Both the position numbers and the translations under genes were made by a program. The notes under the pieces were generated by a model, which saw only the letters and a program-made list of their open reading frames with translations, was not told the origin of the DNA and ran no database searches. Of a stretch of 64,000 bases of DNA, positions 47,001 through 59,400 are shown piece after piece; position 1 is the stretch's first letter; every line of letters begins with the position of its first letter. The DNA comes from Phymorhynchus buccinoides (taxonomy: Eukaryota; Mollusca; Gastropoda; Neogastropoda; Raphitomidae). The stretch is from NCBI GenBank assembly GCA_017654935.2, contig CM065690.1, positions 27,828,030 to 27,892,029 on the forward strand. The letters run 5' to 3'.

Positions 47001-50000
47001 GGCACGCACATATGTCTGTGTGTGTGTGTCTGTGTATGTGAGTGAGTGAATGAGGTGAGAGAGTGTGTGTGTGTGTGTGTGTGCGTGTGCGATGAGTATG
47101 TGCGCTGTGTTGCAAGCGCGAGTGCATGTGTGGCTGCATGCATTCACACATGCATGCGTGTGTGCTCACACACAAGCCTACCTTGTTGAGCTGTGCGGCG
47201 GCGGCCAGCCCCGAAGGCCCACTGCCCACCACAGCCACTTTCTTCCCGGTGCGGAGGGGGGCGCAGGCTGCACCCAGTTGTGCTTGAAGCCGTTGTCGAT
47301 GATGGAGTTCTCTATGTTCTTGATGGTCACCGCCGGGGAGTTGATGCCCAGCACACACGACCCCTGGTGAACACAACACAGGACCCCATCACCCCTTACA
47401 TCAGGCATGGTAGTGGGAGCAAAGTGAGTTTCGCGGAAGAATATTCAACCGATTCTGCATTTCATTTGAAAGATGTCGACTCAAACTAAAATGATGAAGT
47501 TGGGCGTCAAAATGAAGAAGAAGAAGAAGAAAAAGAAGCACTAGGATCACAAATCTGGAAACGTGTGGCGTGAGCTAGGCCACGCACGACTGCTAACTTC
47601 GGCGGGAAGTTGCTTGTTCAGTCATTCACATCCGGTTCCGCGAAGCGATTGCATAGGTTTTAACGCACGTAATCTTTAGGCACCCGAGCAAATTTTTACC
47701 CCAGCTTTTTTGGGGGTGTGTCAAATTTTCACTTTCGCAGGTTTTCCACGATTCGTGGAGGTCTACCATGCCTGTTACATAAACCGTCACTAGTCACTAG
47801 CCTGGAAGGCTGGAATGTGTAGGCTTGGTGCAAAACATGGCTGAAATGTGTAGGCTTGGTGCGAAACATGACTGGAATGTGTAGGGTTGGTGAGAAACAT
47901 GGCCGGAATGTGTAGAGTTGGTGCAAAACATGACTGGAATGTGTAGGCTTGGTGCGAAACATGGCTGGAATGTGTAGGCTTGGTGCAAAACATGGCTGGA
48001 ATGTGTAGGCTTGGTGCGAAACATAGCTGGAATGTGTAGGCTTGGTGCGAAACATGGCTGAAATGTGTAGGCTTGGTGCAAAACATGGCTGAAATGTGTA
48101 GGCTTGGTGCGAAACATGACTGGAATGTGTAGGGTTGGTGAGAAACATGGCTGGAATGTGTAGGCTTGGTGCAAAACATGACTGGAATGTGTAGGGTTGG
48201 TGAGAAACATGACTGGAATGTGTAGGCTTGGTGCAAAACATGGCTGGAATGTGTAGGCTTGGTGCAAAACATGGCTGGAATGTGTAGGCTTGGTGCAAAA
48301 CATGGCTGTTGAGACAGTCATCTTGTATTCAAAATAGGAAAAAAAATAATTCAGTAACTTGGACGGTTAACCACTTAATTTCGGGTGAGCAAAATTTGTT
48401 GTTGGATTATTTTTTGTGCTGTCCCATCTTCTGGGCCATACAGTAGCATTGTTCCCACTAGGCGGGCAACATTTTGCTGTCCCATCTTCTGGGCCATACA
48501 GTAGCATTGTTCCCACTAGGCGGACAACATTTTGCTGTCCCATCTTCTGGGCCATACAGTAGTAGCATTGTTCCCACTAGGCGGGCAACATTTTCAACGA
48601 AAATTTTCTGTATTAACTCATTCGCATCGCAACAAATTTGAATTTTTCAAAAAAGCACAAATCACTACAGCCACGCACAAAACAAAAGAGAAATGAAAGA
48701 AGATTACAGATTTTTACTTCAGGTTTAGATGTAGGGAAGTGGTAGATCAGACTTTTTTTTAATATATAGACATTATATATAAAAACTCTCTACACCGATT
48801 GGTTCCCCCACAACGAACCACTACAGAAGCAAAGTCAGGGGCCCCACAACGAACCACTACAAAAGCAAAGTCAGGGGCAAAATTGTGGTCTAAGTGAGTG
48901 AAGCAGGTTTAGAACTGACCTTCCCTTGAAGCAAATGCATAAAACTGACAGCTATCTATTAATTCCGGACATATATGGCCTGAACGACTTGAACGAGGTA
49001 AATGGTGAAAAAGTACACTATCGATTGGCACGGTACCTCACAAGGGGCAGGGCAGACCCGGCCGGTGAATTCAGGGAAATTGTTGGTCTGGTGCAGGTTA
49101 TCCAGGGCCTCCTTCCACTTGTTCTGCACAGAAATAACATCAATAATTCAGGGAAATTGTTGGTCTGGTGCAGGTTATCCAGGGCCTTGTTCTGGACAGA
49201 AAGAACATCAATAATTCAGGGAAATTGTTGGTCTGGAGCAGGTTATCCAGGGCCTTGTTCTGCACAGAAAGAACATCAATAATTCAGGGAAATTGTTGGT
49301 CTGGAGCAGGTTATCCAGGGCCTTGTTCTGGACAGAAATAACATCAATAATTCAGGGAAATTGTTGGTCTGGAGCAGGTTATCCAGGGCCTTGTTCTGGA
49401 CAGAAAGAACATCAATAATTCAGGGAAATTTTTGGTCTGGAGCAGGTTATCCAGGGCCTTGTTCTGCACAGAAAGAACATCAATAATTCAGGGAAATTGT
49501 TGGTCTGGTGCAGGTTATCCAGGGCCTTGTTCTGGACAGAAATAACATCAATAATTCAGGGAAATTGTTGGTCTGGAGCAGGTTATCCAGGGCCTTGTTC
49601 TGGACAGAAAGAACATCAATAATTCAGGGAAATTTTTGGTCTGGAGCAGGTTATCCAGGGCCTTGTTCTGCACAGAAAGAACATCAATAATTCAGGGAAA
49701 TTGTTGGTCTGGTGCAGGTTATCCAGGGCCTCCTTCCACTTGTTCTGGACAGAAAGAACATCAATAATTCAGGGAAATTGTTGGTCTGGAGCAGGTCCAG
49801 GGCCTTGTTCTGGACAGAAAGAACATCAATAATTCAGGGAAATTGTCTGGTGCAGGTTATCCAGGGCCTCCTTCCGCTTGTTCTGCACAGAACATCAACG
49901 TTGAAACTAATTATCAAAATGCATATTCAACATCTCGATGCTCATACCCATCCAACTGCACAAGACCTTCAATAGGCTGTGACTACAAAGATCAAGAGAG

Positions 50001-50632
50001 TCGCTTTCGTTATACAAAGTCAGTCCTAAGAAAGGTTCAAAAACACACTCTAAAATGTATGACAGAATGGCTTAAAAATTGATGAAACATGTGGCAAAGA
50101 AAAACAAAGCTGTCGTGAGAAAACGAAACTTTCCCCAACAATAAATAAAAAGTTTATAAAAAAAATCAAAAAACCTAAAAATCTGATTGTAAAAGAAAAC
50201 ATGCATATGGCACAACAATTCACACAAAAAGTCTTTCCTGGCTAATTGACATTGCAGAATTGGTAGCTAGTGTCAACTGTGTAGTGCGTTAACAAATTCC
50301 ACTTTGTTTTCAGAACACAACCAAAAAAAAGCTGGCATGTCATAATCTGTGATAAAGATAACTGGGTAACATTTCGCCAGAAGGTGAGAAACAGACGGAG
50401 ACATAGAGAGAGAGAGACAGAGAAAGAAGAGAGATGACAGTTTATTTGAATAGGCCATAAGCCCCTTATGAAGGGGAGGAACATTGACAAAACCACATAA
50501 GAAAGAAAAACAATTATACGCCATAATTCTGTCTAAATTAATAATACACATCAATATTTCATTGCAGAACATCAAAAATGTGTCCACATTTGTACACATA
50601 TAATAGCTAGATTTATTCAGGAGAGAGAGAGC

Positions 50633-50676
<44 letters not shown>

Positions 50677-53211
50677 AAGACAGCTTCCTACATTACCGTT
50701 TTCATGCTTACCATCTACACAGGTTTCGCACGGTCTTTGAAAGTCTTTGAGAAATGGAGTGCCATTTTCAAGTCTTTGAAAGTCTTTGAAAATTGGCTTT
50801 GGTCTGTGAAAATTGTGAAATGGTTTGTGAAAAAGTCATTGATGCCTTAACCCTTTCACCGCCAATGTCGCATTTTTGCACCACAATGATTTAACACCCA
50901 TGTCATTAAAACCCTTGAAATCAGGGTCTGTTATTCAATGACATTGTGTTCCTAAATTTGGGCAGTAAGGATTGACCCTATTCTAAATGTGTCACAGAGA
51001 AATCCCACAATATTGCAGACAAAATCTTTTCTGTAGCCAAGCAAGTTTAACAGAATTTTTTGGCTCAAAGATGGCTGGCGGTGAAAGGGTTAAAAAAACA
51101 TTGATGCCATAAAGTTTTTGTTTTGTTTGCTTCCAGAATTAATAAAGAAGCAATTTAATTTCACTTATTTTCCATATAGCAGACGTCCTCGATTTTTCGA
51201 GTTACTTCCCTTCACTATATCCAGGTCTTTTGGCTACACCGGTGCAACTTGAACGATCATGATCGAAGCAATCGTCATCATTGCATGTCAAGAGAGGTCT
51301 TTGAAAATAGGATAAAGGGTCTTTGAAAGTTTGTGAATTTTGATATGAAAAATCTGTATGAACCCTGCTATACGAAGACACACAGCGACAGGCCCTTGCA
51401 CACCCACCTTGAAGACCAGGTCGTTCCACTTGGGGATCAGGTTGCTGAGCGGACACCCGTTGTACGACTGGCAGAACGGCACCCCACAGTCCATGCACCT
51501 GCGAAAATCATCAGCATCATCAATTGTCGTCATTACCATCATCATCACCCTTATCATCATCATCAACGTCACCACCATTTTCACCATTAATCCTCCTCCA
51601 CCGTGGTTCAGTTGCCTAGTCGCCGGCTCGTAATCCAATGGGCTTGCGAGTGCTGAGGCTTGAACCCAGCTCCGTTTGCGGTATTGTCTCCTTGGGAAAG
51701 ACACTTTGCTCCTATTTCCTAGTCCTTTGCGCAAGACTTAAAACCGAGGTCCCATGTGCGAACGCATGCATAAAATCTTGCGCACACATTAAAGCCTATT
51801 CCACTATTAGGTAAGGGCTGACCAACAAGGGCTTCACTCTCACTGTGAAGGGTGTTAATAACCCTTGTTGCAGAGGCCAATAGCCTGGACAGCGGTTGCT
51901 TCAACCCATTACAAACACTCTACCAATGAGCTATCGAGGCTTTCAGTGTCGATGAGTTTCTTAACTCATGTTGCCTGTTGAATACTCTCTAACCCACTAA
52001 TCTAAAATGTTATCTGTTTACAGTGTTGTTTTAAGTATTAAATTATTCAAATCATTATTGTTTGAAAGCTTGCATAGACATCTATATGTGTGCAAAGTTT
52101 GAACAATGTATGCCTTCTATTTCCTGAGAAAATGCCAACATTAAAGTTTGGAGATTAGACCACGGACGCAACACACATACACACAACCGAACAACTATCA
52201 TACCATAGACTCACTTCGTGTTTACTTCGTTAACACGAGTGAGCCAATAAAGTAAGGAGCGTTACCTGGCTGCCTGCATGCGCAGTCCCTCCATGACCGT
52301 CTTGTGGTTGTAGATCTCATCCCAGTCCTTCTGCCGGTCCTTGGCGTTGCGGTACTGGTAGGTCGCACGCTTGTACTTCACAAAGCCCCTGCAGCGAACA
52401 TAATGCATGAACAACTTGCAACAAAAGCTGAAAGACAAAAAAAATAAGAAAGCACATACACACAAAAACAACAAACTTCACAAAGCCCCTGCAGCAAACA
52501 TAATGCATGAACAACTGGCAACAAAAGTAGAAAGACAAACAAACAAAAAAGCACACACACAAAAACAACAAGAGCGATACTAGTAGGTCGCATGCTTGTA
52601 CTTCACAAAGCCCCTGCAGCAACTGGCAACAAAAGTAGAAAGACAAACAAACAAAAAAGCACACACACAAAAACAACAAGAGCGATACTGGTAGGTCGCA
52701 CGCTTGTACTTCACAAAGCCCCTGCAGTAATGTATGAACAACTTGCAACAAAAGTAGAAAGACAAAAAAGAAAAAGAAAGCACACACACACAAAAACCCA
52801 AATAAGAGCGAAACCAACAACATCAACAGAAAGTCAGTTAATATATAATACCATGTATGAACAATTTGTGACAAAGGATAGGACAAAAAAACAACCACCA
52901 CCAAAACAACAGAAAAAGCGTTTTTATAGAAGCCCATGCATTCTTGTATGTGTCTTTATCAGTTTGTATTTATTAGTTCTTTACAATATTAGTTTAAATA
53001 CATAAAACAGAAAAACGCAAGAAAAAACCCTAAAGAATAACAACAAATGAAAAGAACATCCACATGCATTCATAATGATAAAAAAAAACCCACAACAAAC
53101 ATCAACATACCCACAAGCAAACTTACTTTGTCATGAAATTGGTTTTCAACGAAACTTTATAAAAACTTGACAAAGCACATCAATGTCATCAGGGGTGGGG
53201 GGGGGGGGGGG

Positions 53212-53289
<78 letters not shown>

Positions 53290-53368
53290 ATGTGTATGTG
53301 CATGAGCGTGTTTGTGTGTCAATATGCATGAGTGTGTGCACATGCAAGTGTACATGTGTAAACGCATG

Positions 53369-53435
<67 letters not shown>

Positions 53436-56400
53436 TAAAAGCCCAGACCTGATCTTGTCCAGCTCCACATTTTTGCTGGCGTCGGGGACAGCCTCCTCTA
53501 TGTCCACCACTTCTGGCTCCTCCTCTTCATCACTGGGCTGAACACACAGAGAGAGAGGGAGTAAGGCGTGTTAGAAATACACAGCTGCTGGGAAAAGAGA
53601 GAGAGAGGGAGAGAGGGGGGGGGGGGTCAGGGAGAGAGAGAGGGGGGTAAGGGAGAGAGAAAGGGTAAGGAAGATGGAAAGAGAAAGGGGGCAAGGGAGA
53701 GAGAGAAAGAGAGGGTAGGGGAGAGAGAGAGAGTGAGACAGGGGGGTAAGGAGAGAGAAGGGGGGGGTAAGGGAGAGAGGGAGAGAGAGAGGTAAGGGAG
53801 AGAGAGAGAGAGAGAGGGGAGGGGGTAAGAGAGGGGGGTGTAAAAGGGAAGAGAGAGAGAGGGTAAGGGGGGGGGGGGGAGACGGAGGGGGGGGGGAATT
53901 AGACAATGATGCTGGGTAGAAAACAGTATACATGTATCATGGGCGCATGCAGTAACCAAAACTTTTGCCTGAACTTTCTTGCCGAAACCCAATGTACAAA
54001 AGAATGATATCATGTTAAAGAGCCCTTTCTTCAGGCACTCAGCTGCCTGAAGCAGCATCAAATTGCCTGAATTCAGGCTTCAGGCATACTCACATGCACC
54101 CCTGATGTATGTTTAATCACCCACACACTTTAAATAAATGTTAATTATGTTTGATGGGATACCTGTGCAGCATATGTTGTCCAAAACTGTCACACAACTG
54201 AGAAAAATCTGTTAATGTTGATGGTTCTAAGTCACACAATGTAATGCTATATGTTATGTTTGAGCTGAAAGATTAAAAAAACCCCACAAAAACACACAAC
54301 CCCGCCAAAAAAAACCTATAGAAATAAATGTCATGCTACTTGTTAGCAGAAAAAGGTTATTCAGAAACACAAACAATATAAAATTCAAATGTTGCAATTA
54401 AGATAGTTCCATAAATATTATGACTTTTTTATAATCACTGATAAATAAAACTAACAAAGAAAAGTGAATCTTAACTACAGTACTTCAGCTTCATACACAC
54501 ACTTTTGTTTAGTTTTGTTTTCCTAATGTAAAAAATTTACTATATCAAATAACTGCCCTACCATTAAAAAAATGTAAGGAATAACACAGATAATTATAAT
54601 GACAATAACAACAATGTTCTGTCTATACATATAGAAAAACATACTGATCCTGCGCTTAATATTATGTAAAAGTATAACAAGGTATACAACATGTGTGATC
54701 TTGGTTCATTATTTCATCTGAAAGAAAAGACCACCTTCCAGCCAATACTCAACACATCTTGTTTGATATAACTTGTCACTTATCAACTTTCGCTGTAATC
54801 ATTCTTACAAACCCCAAAATAACCAAGATCAAGATAAAAATTAAAAAAAGGAAAAGTAGCCACAAAACTCTGTAATGAGCAAAATTCAAGATACAACCAA
54901 ATCACATGCATTTGATTACAGCTTCACTAAGAAATCAGAATGAACAGATAAAAAAAATTAAAAAAAGTGCAATGTAAGCAATATTACAAGATAAAGTCAT
55001 TGGTGAAAGGCGAAAGATTTTCTCATTTGTTGAAGAGAAACCAGAGTGATAAAGTCACTAAAAAGTTACCTTTTACCATTCCGATCGCATATAACTTGCA
55101 TCAGCCACTCCCACCCTACCCCTATCGACCCATCTATACTCTTAAAAAATCTCTCTCCCTCCCCCTCCCCTCTCTCTCCCCCCCCCCCCCTCTCTCTGTG
55201 TCTCCTTTTTAAAAAAATTCTTTAAGCTTCCCCCCCCTCTCTCTCCTTCTCTCTTCCATTTCCTCTCCATCTCTTCCCCATGTGCTTCATGAACGAATTA
55301 ATAATATTACTTTTAATAATAATTTGATATGAGAAAAAAAAAGGTAATTCGGTTGTTTGCCTGCTGTTTGTTCACTGTTGGTGTGATTTGGTTTGTGTAA
55401 CATTAGTAATGGGAGTGTGACTGATTCTGGAAGTCTTGACAAAGATTAATAAATAGAAACGTTGACAAATGTTGAGCTTCTTGTTTTGCTTCCTCCCCCC
55501 CCCCTCAGATCTTTTTACCAAAAAATAATTCTTCAATACGAATGATAAACTTTCCCAATTTTTTCGTGATGTGTTCTTTGCCACAGACACCACCGACAGA
55601 GCTTGCACTTATTGGCGATGGTGGAATTTTGGCACTTAATTTTTTTTATATTTTACGGCTCACTTGTCATAAGTAACGGCCTATTGCTATCCATAGATAG
55701 AAGTCTTACACTGAGTATGCTCACTTTGCAACATACTACTTACTGTGACTTAACCATGCGGGTTTGAACACTTTGTGCGAACCAATATTGCCTGCACAGC
55801 CAGAGTAATATGCTGGATTACTTTGTTTTAATTTTGCAATGTTGGAAATGGGCCAATGCTTTTCAACAATTTTTTGTGTGAAAATACAGTGGAACCTCTC
55901 TTATAGGACCTCCCATTATAAGACCCCCTCCCACACAAGACCTACTTTTCTCAGACACTGCCCTTCTTTGTAAGTATTAAAATTAACTCCCTTTAAGACC
56001 CCTCCCTTATAAGACCTCATTTTGGATGATTTTTTTTCTTATCCCATATGGCTTCGGCCGAGAGGACGTAAAGCATAATATTATTTTTGAAGGTCTTATA
56101 AGGGAGGTTCCACTGTAATAAGATATGCTTGAAAACTCAATAAGAACAAAAAAAGAATGTTTGTTATAAAATAATTCAACACTAAATTAAAAAACAAATA
56201 CTATATTTTACGGACTATAAGGTAATACTTTTTTGAAAGTTTGAGAGTCCGGCGCCTTATAAGTTATAATGCGACTACTAAAACAGTAAGAAACTATAAT
56301 AACAAAATCTGAAGTCTGTGTAAAATTTCGCCTTATAGTCCGTAAAATACAGTAATCAAACACTAGGGTTAATGAATAAATAAAGCGAAATCTTTGCAAA

Positions 56401-59400
56401 CCATAAAAAAATAAATAAATAGTAATTCCTTGTCAAAGAAAATACAATAATTTGCATAAAACATAAAAAACAAATTTAACAGAACATTATCATCAAAGAA
56501 ATTGCAACATTTATTCAAGTGAAAAAAAGAAGAAAAGAAACAAAGACCTTTTTTTTAAGGAGAGGAGGTTGTCCCAACTGCAAACTACAGAATTGAAGAT
56601 AGTCATGGACAAAAAAACAAATCATTGATAAAACACAGTGAGTCAGGTTTGTCAGCCAGCTCAGCTTGATTAATAAAATATTTACAAAATGCCAAAACTG
56701 ATTGATATACTGCATTTTTCGGACTATAACTATAAGGCGATACTTTTTACCCCTGTGCGTTATCACGTGACTGATGAAATAGTAAGAAAATAAGTAACAA
56801 AATCTGAAATTTGGGTAAAATTTGGGGGGTGCGCCTTATACAAAAGTGCGCCTTCGAGTCAGAAACATAGGGTAGTTAAAAATGAAAACCAAACATGACC
56901 AGTAATTGAGGACAGCCATCTTTTCTGTTTCTGTGGTAAAATTAGGGAAGAGAAAAAAGGGGAGGGGGGAGGGGGGCTAAGAAAGACGAGAAAAATTCAA
57001 GAAAAATAACTGTTCCTTAACTTTTTATGTTCCCTTCCTAGATCATAGTGTACTTTACTGCTCACATTTAGCTTACAAGCAATAACTCCACCCAATCCCT
57101 CTCAAATCAGCTAACTTAGAGAATCGATTTACAATTGAAACTGAAGGCAAATCAGTCAATGGATATCATTTACAATTGAAACTTCAGATAAGTCAGTCAA
57201 TCGATACGCCACAATACAATTTTTGAGCATGCGATAATATATTTGCATGCATAGAAATGAGTATTCTTCAAACCACTTAACTGACAGGCAAAATATCTTA
57301 CACACAGACATACAAATAACAAAGGGATCATTTGTTTTCATTACCAGTATCTGATCCACAGTTAGTCTTTGTACTTCCCTTAATAGAGGGTATCAATCAA
57401 CTTTAACAGGATACTTGAACTGGCAGAGGAAAATGAAGGAAATTCTGCACGCAGAGTTATCTCACACCACTATGATGAATAAGATTAAGCGCAATGAGGT
57501 TTTATTATTTTAAAAAACACACACAAATAAAACCACGTTACATTCAAGGAATGGTGTGGCACCATTCCATATAAAAGAAGATTTAAGTTGAGTCATGGTG
57601 ATACAAGAAGGTTAAAAAGAAAACTATAGGAAGCGTTAAACTCATATTTCAATGGAAACGAAACAGATGCGCACTTCTATAAGTTAAAAGCTGTCCACAC
57701 AATGTGAAGCCATTCCAACTGTAACCTGCACCACACACACACAAACACTCCTGAAGATTTACCCTTTTTTCCTCCTTTCCGTTTTTCTCACCACCCTTGA
57801 GTTTAAAAGAAAAAAGAAAAAAGAAAAATGTAGATATATAACACATTAAACACCATCTGAACAATTGTCCCTTTATTCTGTGTCAGAATATCAGATTGCT
57901 CTGAAACACCCGGGGTTCGATTGTTAATTTTGAAACTGAACAGGTCTTAAGTGAACTAGTATTGAATAAATATTGTGGTAAACAAAATTTCAAATATCTC
58001 AACATGAAAGGCCTATAATTGCAAACTTCTGTTCTTGTAGAATGTTGGCATCTAGAAAAGCTGTTCAAATGATACAACAAGGCTTACAACAGAAGTATTC
58101 ATACATCCTAAGACAGCACAGAATTTCCTAATCCTCCCACTGGATTTTTATGACTGGATTTACAGTGAATTTATAAAAAGGTATTAAGACAGCCCAAAGA
58201 CAACCTAGAATGTCACTTGATTCACTTTCATGACTGAATTTATAGCTGTAGGTTTTCAGACAGCCCAAATAAAAAGGTATTAAGACAGCCCAAAGACAAC
58301 CTAGAATGTCACTCGATTCACTTTCATGACTTAATTTATATCTGTAGGTTTTTAGACAGCCTAAATATACCCCACAAACTCTCTCGTGTCTCGCCAAATG
58401 ACTAGATACCTAGACGTAGAGTATTAAAGACAGTCTACAAGACTTGATTTAACAGCAGCAGAAAATTCAGACACCCTTAAGACATCTCAGAATCTTATCT
58501 CATTTTCATGACTTTTACTGCAGACACAACCTCCCCTGGAGACGGCGTGTGGCTGACCATGTGGCGGGGTAATCAAAAACGGTCATACACGTAATGTTCT
58601 CATACCCTAGCGGATGTATTTGTACCATAGTGAGCAAGTGCTTCGGCTGTCGGGATGATCCCTAGTTTTTTTTAGCCCGGGTGCATCAACAACAACAACT
58701 ACAGACACAAGAACTTTGTTCAGCCAATATTAGCTCACAGTCACTCAAAAGACATCATCAAAGAATCTCACACCACTCATATTTACACTAGATGTAAAAC
58801 AGCATAACAATCGACTACCAAAATGTGTCTTCTATGGAGAGCTGAAAACTGGTGCATGGAGTCTTGGTAGACCAAAGTTGAGATTTAGGGACACCCTCAA
58901 AGTGTCCCTAAAGAACTTCAACATCAATGTCTCCTCATGGGAAACCCTGGCACAGAACAGACCAGCATGGCGTGGTGCAGTCACAAAGGGAGCCACCAAC
59001 TTCGAGGCGCACCATATCGAGACATCGCACATCCGCCCAAACAGTCGCAGCTCTGCAACCCTGACAGATTCCCCCCAACTCTTTCTCCTGTCCTCACTGT
59101 CAGGGATCCTTCCTGGCTCGCATTGGCCTCACTAGCCATATGCGAACTCATCCAGCATCCTAGATTTCCACAAGGACGAACTGTTGAAGCATGGTCATCA
59201 TCCCTCGGGACGGACGAGCGAACAACATAGCAGCATTAGGGTATTAAAGACAACTCATAGTATCATCTCTTCTAATTCCAGTGTTAATTTTGATGTACGC
59301 ATGTGCCTCTATGATGCTCAAAACTCCCACATGACCCACTAGGTTTCAAACCGGTGTGTCACTAAATGCAGCCAATTTTCACCCGATGCACTTTTTCTTC

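Noticed and set aside
47729..48321. Three overlapping 160-189 codon frames
   Set aside because: A 31-bp repeat that lacks stops in every frame; intronic.
53571..54061. Leu/Ser/Pro-rich 120-144 codon frames
   Set aside because: Translation of the GA-rich low-complexity block on the opposite strand.
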